Part shown: positions 58,310-64,000 of the stretch, piece after piece
How positions within the stretch are numbered: the stretch's first letter is position 1
Layout of the letters: every line of letters starts with the position of its first letter
Program-made: the position numbers and the translations under genes
The notes under the pieces: generated by a model
Databases searched by the model: none
What the model saw: only the letters and a program-made list of their open reading frames with translations
Told to the model about the DNA's origin: nothing
Assembly: GCA_050084515.1 (NCBI GenBank)
Contig: CM114272.1
Coordinates: 23,994,001 to 24,058,000 of the forward strand
Length of the DNA stretch: 64,000 bases
Reading direction: 5' to 3'
DNA from: Blasia pusilla
Taxonomy: Eukaryota; Marchantiophyta; Marchantiopsida; Blasiales

Positions 58310-59115
58310 AACCCGTTGCCCTCGTTGGACGTGCAACCCGTCGCTCTCTGAAGGGTTCCACGCTTCCCTCGTCTTTGCATGACAAGGCGAGGTACCCGGG
58401 AAACCCGTCGCTCTCCGACGGGTTGCTTGCTTCCCTTGTCCTGGGATGACAAGGCAAGGTCCCCAGACAACCCATTGGCCTTGTCGGATGTGCAACCCGT
58501 CAATCTCTAATAGGTTGCAACTTTCTTCGTCTTGGGGTAAGAAGGCAAGGTCCCCAAGCAACCCGTCGACCTACCACGGGTTGCACATTTCCCACCATCT
58601 AGCGAAATTGAGGCACGGTCTCCGAGTAACCCGTCTGTATGTCCCTCACGGGTTGTACGGTTCCCTTGAGAAGAGAAATCGAGGCAAGGTCCTCGAGAAA
58701 CCCATTGGTCCCTAACGGATTGCACGGTTCACTCGACAAGGGAAATTGAGGCAAGATCCCCGAGCAACTCGTTGGTCCCCTACAGGTTGCAAGGTTCACT
58801 TGACAAGGGAAACTTTACCGGGATCCCCGAGCAACCCGTTGCACGGTTACCTCCAAAAGGGAAAGCAAGGTGAGGTACCTTTTCAACCCGTCTCAGTCCG
58901 ACAAGTTGGCATAGGAAATCCATGCGAGGTCCCTTGGATCCCGACTTTGACGGAATCATACAGGTCGCACACGCAGGGGGGACTCACTGACAAGTGCGTT
59001 CAACCCAACAGAATCCGACGGGTTGCAAGTCGCATTGGGACTCTGACAGACTATGGGACTCCATGGCTTTGCAACCCACGTGTTTGAGTCCCAAAATTTT
59101 CAACCCGTCGGACTG
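58310..59115. repeat. Tandem palindrome array in the accessory-gene leader, copy 2
   Basis: About eight units of 65-70 bp built like those of copy 4 (spacers gcttcccttgtcctgggatg, aaggcaaggtccccaag). Towards 59,115 the array gives way to dispersed palindromes, and the homology stops abruptly. Confidence 0.72.
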
Positions 59116-59172
59116 TCCAACTCCAACTTCAGACGTTCGTGACAATGTTGTACTTCCTGAAGACATTCCGGA
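59116..59172 (+). pseudogene. Remnant of the copy 2 transposase gene
   Basis: Reads PTPTSDVRDNVVLPEDIPE on the plus strand. It aligns with STPTSHFRYNVILPEEIPD encoded on the minus strand at about 43,500-43,560 of copy 1. Its plus orientation is what divergent gene order predicts for copy 2. It is cut on the left by a deletion and on the right by copy 3. Confidence 0.7.
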
Positions 59173-59576
59173 GAGGTGCGGTAAGAGGAGAGGAAGAGAG
59201 GAAGAGAGGAGAGAGGAGAGAGGAAACTACCTTCAACCGAAATAGATATATTTTTTTGAAGAGAGTTTCCGTTGGGTTCAAGAGAGGAAAATTTTTGTTT
59301 GAATTTTTTTGCACTTTTTTGTTCATATATTAAGCAAAGTCCCAGCTTTTTTTTTTCCTCTTCCATATTTTGGCAACCCTCTGAGTCCGACGAGTTGCAA
59401 ATTGCACAAAATTTAGAAAACTGAAAAATCAGTGGAATCATAAGTATGGAACGAATCACTTTTTCCATCCAAGGTCTGGAAAAAATCTATCATTTGCCCA
59501 GGGCTGAATAGAGTTCAAGCTCAAAGTGAAGGTTGAGGAAAAATAAAAGTACAATCTAAAACCTCATTTTGCATCC

Positions 59577-62500
59577 TCAAAGTGGTTTGTTTAAAATACT
59601 TGAACTTCTTTGAGGGACAGGGGTGGTTGGTGGATTCCTACTCCTACCTTCGACTCTCTTAAAACTACCAAAGAACATATAGTACATGTGCTTACAAGGG
59701 AAATACCTTTTGCCACTTGTCTCTCTTTGGACAAAGTCATCACATGAACATGTGGGAAAGCAACAGATGTGCACCACATACACCCTGTGACACTTGAATT
59801 TACAAAGTGTTGTTCTGACCCAATACATCCTTCCTATTCCATTGCCACTCAAGACATCTTTCGTGGCGATGATCTCCATTTTTGCCTCCCGAAGCTGATG
59901 CAATTCGCTTTGCTCTCTCCACCGTTGGCTTGCACATTACATTTCTCTTCACCCCATTTCTAGACTCAAAGCAGAAATAATGGATTGAGATCATCCACCT
60001 TCTCCGGTACATGTTGACATCAATCTTGGGTTGAATACGAAATCGAAGGTCTCAGTAATGCGAACATGCTCCGAACTTCCCCTCTCACGAGTCGAAACCG
60101 GCACTTGTAAGATTGTCCACCGTCTTGAGTGCAGTTTGTACCACGGCGATGGGCCAAATCGTAGGATATTCCCGGGAGCTCCAATGGCAGCCGGATAAGA
60201 CTTTCGGAAAGCGCAAGATTCATTTGGGCGTAAGAAAACTTCAATTGATCCCGGTCCTCGTGAAACGATCAAAGGTTTTGAGTCCCCAAAACCCAGCGGT
60301 GGTCGTCCAGTCCTGTACAGTTCTTATTTAGGAAAGTGCCGATGCTCTCCTAATGCCATCAGATCCTGCCCTGCAGGTGGGTCCACGTACTCGGTTGCTC
60401 CGAGATATATACCACCGTTTTAGGTTGCAATCCACCTCCATTACCGGAATCCCATATTGTTGAACCACCCCAGTGATAGGATGTTGCGAACTTCCAGCAA
60501 CGGAGGGCTTTTGAAATAAAACATTCAGTGATTTTGGAGAAGTAACTCCATCACGGATTTGGGACGGGTCCGGGGTCCCCGAATACGTGGGCGGTGTAAT
60601 TTCCTCATCCAAATCAATTACCAGATTCGTTCCTTGATGCTGCCTCTTCACCTGCCTGAAGTCAAGATACTTATATGGTCTCCACGAGTCTCGCTCGGAC
60701 TGCTCTACCACCATCTGTATGGGACGTCTTGAAACCCGCCCACGAATATCCCCACCAATGTGTACGTCTTGCTCGAGTGGAGTTCCAGCTACGCACCGAT
60801 TGAAGGTTTTCACATACATTTTTTCATCACCAGATCTCACAACCGCCTTGACATAGAGCTCCTAGATTGACGGCCCCTTTCCTTTTGTTATGCCTTTTGT
60901 GAGGAAGATATGGGATGTTGCAGACTGTAGCATTGCTCTTGCCTGATCTTGTTGGCATGCCTCCACAAGTGAAATTCGTTGGCATGCTTGTGACAACCTC
61001 CAGGAGGAATGAACATTTTCTGCTCCACTTGTGTTGGGGCAGAGGGCATTTTCATGAACGTTCAATCCCTGCAACGACGGCAATGTTAGAAGGGAACGAA
61101 AATAACTCATGAGTCAAAGAAATAAGCGACCTGTCGGAACCAGACGGGTTGCAGACCCGAGGCCTCCCATGAACGACTCTGCGACCCGTCGGGTCCCGAC
61201 GTGTTGTAACCTTAAACCCACCTACTGCAACCCGTCGGAACCCGACGGGTTGCAAGGCCGAGGCATCCCATGAACGACTTTTTGACCCGTCGGGTCCCGA
61301 CGGGTTGCACATTCGGGTTGCACACTCGAGTTGCACCAAAAATCTGGATGCAACCCGCCGGTTTCGTCGGGTTGCACCCTCGGCAACCCGTCGGTTTCCG
61401 TCGGGTTGCACACTCGGCAACCCGTCGCATCCGGCGAGCCTTGCTTGGTTTCTTGGGTTTGAAATCCATATAGTTCCCACGCTTCTCACCCCTTGAGCTA
61501 CAACTTTACAAACAATTCTCAGCGTGAGCTTGACAAGACAAAATAGTGAACTCACTGCCGCATGAAGTTTCCCCATTGTCTCATGTCATAGTCCACCAAC
61601 TCAACCAAGAGCACAACTCTTTGTACTTCCCTCAATCGCATGCTTCCTCCACCACCCATGAAGTTCTTCCTGGCATTCCATGGCCTGCTTCAAGGTTTTT
61701 TGTCCTTGCAGCGTTGGAATAGAGTGACATGCTCTGTCCTCTTATTCTCCTTGATGCAAGATTTGGTGTACGGGTCACGGATATTGCCAATGGAAAGCAT
61801 CCGACCTTTCCCTCTCGGTTGAACCTCTCCACCTAGAACACTTCCCGGATAGCAATCCACCCAGGTTGTGCATTGTCCGCCATGAACCCATAAATTTCGG
61901 AGGTGGCCTTTTGTTTTCCTTCACCACCTCCAATAAGAGTAACCAAACACATCTTCAAACCGCCAACGTCTTCCGCTTTACTTCACAGACAAATATAGTT
62001 TTGAGTCCCTTCGACATGGTCATAAACGTGAGCACCCATCGTCAACCATCCGTTCAGCACTCTATAGGAAATTTCAAAGCTTACCAACTCCCGTAAAGAT
62101 CTTCCCCTTCCCTCATTCAATCTATAAGATCGAGGCCACTCGACGGACCTGTCGTTGACATTTTGAAGACATAGGCCCTGGATCCCTCGCCTCCTTGGCC
62201 CATGAACTGCCATCTCGAATGAATGGAAATCTGGAGTTGGCCTTGATTCTGGCGATGGCATCCATTTCGGCCGTCTTTCCATCCAGAACTCGTATTTGAC
62301 GTAGCAAATTCCGGAAGCATTCAGGACCAGCGAGAAATGCGAGATTTTCCCAGATTTGTTTCTCCTCAACCGCCGTGATCTCGCCCTGTCCAGGGATTCC
62401 AAGCAATTCTTCACAAATTTGTGATGCCGTTGTGAGCTTGATCACTCCGGGCTTTGAACCCGGAGAGTTTCTATAGACCTCGGCTACTTTCTTCGCCACA

Positions 62501-63530
62501 TCCTCCTTGATGTGTCTTTGAATTGCATCGCCACAAGATGAGTGTGGGGAGCCAACATGAATCCCGGCCTTGTATACTCTGACGTGGAGCCCAAGTCGTG
62601 GACAATGAAAAATATGTATGCAGGACACGCTCCAACGCAGAAGGGCGATGCTTGACAATGAGGACATCGATGGCCTCCCGGCGGTATGGTGGCACCGACC
62701 TCATATGGAGTTTCTGCATTCTTGGGAGGGAATTGCGACGTATTGACTCACCCGTTGCGCTCCAGATACGGGCATGCTGGACTTCTACACTCCAAGGCTC
62801 CCACGCATTGGCGGCAGGAGACAATCCAAGGACCATCGGAATGGAAGCACTTGTCCGTTGAAGCCTGCACCATCAATGACAATCGACTTTTCTCGTCCAT
62901 ACCCTTCAGCGCCCTCCATCCTTCTTTTGAGCAGAGCAGCAAGTGGAGGCAACTCAAAAATGCAATTACCATCATACGTGGGCGGCAGCTCGTCGACAAG
63001 AATGTGCTTGAACATTTTCAAGGCCAGAGACGAAAGCAAACTTTTTCCTGATACTCGCAAGAGGAACGAATAGGCGGACAAAGGGCCCGATTGGTGTCGA
63101 ACAGATCGAGGTTGATAACATCCGGAATCTCTTCAGGGAAGAACAACATTATTACGAAGCGGCATGGTTGAGTCGGGCCAGATCTTGAGCTTGGAGTTGC
63201 AAACGAGAGCTCAAGCACTAGGAAATTCTAGATTGTCTACTTGGGAAAGATTTAATTCGAGGGGGGCCGTAAACTCTGTATTGACTATTTGCTAGAGGTA
63301 GGAGATTCCATACTTTACGGTTCGAGGTCACCGGTGGGCCTCACCTATTATGGACCGTCCACCCTAACATCTTTGGATACAAAGATGGTTCCAATTTGGA
63401 GAAGAAATCGAACAGACATAAAAGTTTCATCCACTGCTATGAAAGACTCACGAGCTTGGGGTCGAATGATTTCTGATTGAGGAAGGGCCGCCAGATGATT
63501 GCCACAAGTGAGCTTAACATAATTATCCAT
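59577..63530 (-). pseudogene. MULE-type transposase, copy 3
   Basis: ATG at 63,530 (MDNYVKLTCGNHLAALPQSE). Same architecture as copy 1: finger at about 62,860-62,540 (QCVGALECRSPACPYLER), DDE region 62,120-61,780, C-terminal region 60,840-60,000, SWIM finger about 59,790-59,695 (CSCDDF..., PCKHMYY). Some positions are better preserved than in copy 1: HDLGSTSEYTR reads through where copy 1 has a TGA. Several frameshifts are present elsewhere. An extra segment of about 165 bp (60,143-60,310) is open in one frame (FSYAQMNLALSESLIRLPLE) and is absent from copy 1. Confidence 0.75.
61120..61440. repeat. Palindrome cluster inside the transposase gene, copy 3
   Basis: Six or more palindromes, best at 61,227-61,253. 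CpG positions are better preserved here than in copy 2. Confidence 0.75.
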
Positions 63531-63719
63531 TCCCAGAAATTTCGTACGGGAGGAGGGTGAGAATGAGAAAGAGAATGAGAATGAGAATTTTTAATTTATA
63601 GTGAATAGGAAAACAGATACTCCTGACAGATTTTTACTGACAAGATGAATTGGGTGGGTGACATTGTCTGACACAATGGATCCAATTCTGTAACACATTC
63701 AATTCTGTTGCAATATGTT

Positions 63720-63999
63720 ACCGGATTTGGGAAGCAGAGGGTTGCGAATCACACTTGGAACCCGTCGGAGTCTTGGTAACTCAAAAATTACCCGAAGCTA
63801 ACCGAAGCCTGCAACCCGTCGGCTTTGGACGGGTTGCACGCTTCTACCAAACATTGTCGAAGCGAGAAATACATCGCTCTCCGACGAGTTGCTTGGATAC
63901 CGCTCCTTCTTGCCCGAAGATGCCGGAGGCGTGCAAACCGTCTGTTCCCAACGAGTTCCGCGGGTGCCTCACCTATTTGCCCAAAGACGGCGAGGCGTG
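63720..63999. repeat. Start of the leader palindrome array, copy 3
   Basis: Palindromes at 63,811-63,837 and about 63,870-63,895 with spacers like those at 44,460-44,700 of copy 1. Cut by the window end. Confidence 0.7.
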
Positions 64000-64000
64000 C

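Larger units (their letters stand above)
37409..59172 (-). mobile_element. MULE-ParB/MTase element, copy 2 (host of the nested copies)
   Basis: The left terminus GGGGCTGGTATTC at about 37,409 equals the accessory-side terminus of copy 1. Its accessory gene runs on the minus strand and is split by copy 1 (39,591-52,231). Its leader array ends at about 59,115, where an internal deletion joins it to 57 bp of its own transposase gene (+ strand), and there copy 3 interrupts it. Any remaining right part would lie beyond the window. Confidence 0.82.
59173..63999 (+). mobile_element. MULE-ParB/MTase element, copy 3 (transposase half; continues beyond the window)
   Basis: Starts GAGGTGCGGTAAGAGGAGAG exactly like copy 1. 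It continues through a degenerate transposase gene (-), the divergent promoter (63,550-63,690) and the beginning of the leader palindrome array. The 10 bp before it (ACATTCCGGA) is the expected target duplication; its partner lies outside the window. Confidence 0.82.

Noticed and set aside
33350-63999. Palindromes as bacterial terminators or REP elements
   Set aside because: Surroundings are plant nuclear DNA with introns. The palindromes sit inside introns and leaders and are not followed by T-runs.
39591-63999. Endogenous giant virus or Maverick-type element
   Set aside because: No capsid, packaging ATPase, polB or integrase signature. The ends, target duplication and transposase fit a MULE.

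Overview
The window looks like nuclear DNA of a land plant, probably a non-seed plant such as a bryophyte, lycophyte or fern (inference). The evidence is two multi-exon housekeeping genes with plant-type introns (URB2 and ELP4), a plant-style reverse-transcriptase element with a C-terminal endonuclease-like module, AT-rich gene-poor DNA, and about 31 kb of nested DNA transposons. There is no sign of a prokaryotic, organellar or viral replicon.

Left part (1-31,500). URB2/NPA2, a nucleolar 60S-assembly scaffold, lies on the minus strand in ten exons from 10,641 down to about 425. Its last exon carries a one-base frame break. A 5'-truncated non-LTR-like retroelement (11,144-about 13,890, +) sits just behind the URB2 start. 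A degenerate AT-rich stretch follows. ELP4, the Elongator subunit 4 gene, lies at 18,300-21,208 (+, eight exons), and its first intron has AT-AC (U12-type) ends. After it come possible membrane-protein exons, a gag-like retroelement fragment (-), and a gene of unknown function (26,132-30,864, +) with a G-box and TATA box in front. That gene is dominated by a 1,367-codon uninterrupted frame.

Right part (32,844-63,999). This is a nest of at least four copies of one large transposon family. Each complete copy has two divergent halves. One half encodes a Mutator-like (MULE) transposase with a WRKY/GCM1-like zinc finger (C..C..HxH), a DDE-type core and a C-terminal SWIM finger. The other half encodes a long accessory protein with a basic coiled-coil start, a ParB-like DGNHR motif, a charged middle, and a DNA N4/N6-methyltransferase-like end (ADLPSG, then GREKSL...GD.VFDLVG.SGASI). 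Copy 1 (39,591-52,231) is inserted in the accessory gene of copy 2 (37,409-59,172, opposite orientation) and is flanked by a 10-bp near-perfect target duplication. Copy 3 (59,173 to the window end) is inserted in a remnant of copy 2's transposase gene. Copy 4 (32,844-35,165) is a deletion derivative. All copies carry stops or frameshifts.

The element introns, leaders and UTRs are filled with dozens of about 27-bp palindromes: arm GCAACCCGTCGG, a 3-base centre, arm CCGACGGGTTGC. In the leader of the accessory gene they form tandem arrays with a period of about 65-68 bp. The combination of MULE transposase, ParB-like/DNA-methyltransferase accessory gene and dispersed CpG-rich palindromes is the strongest candidate here for an undescribed system.
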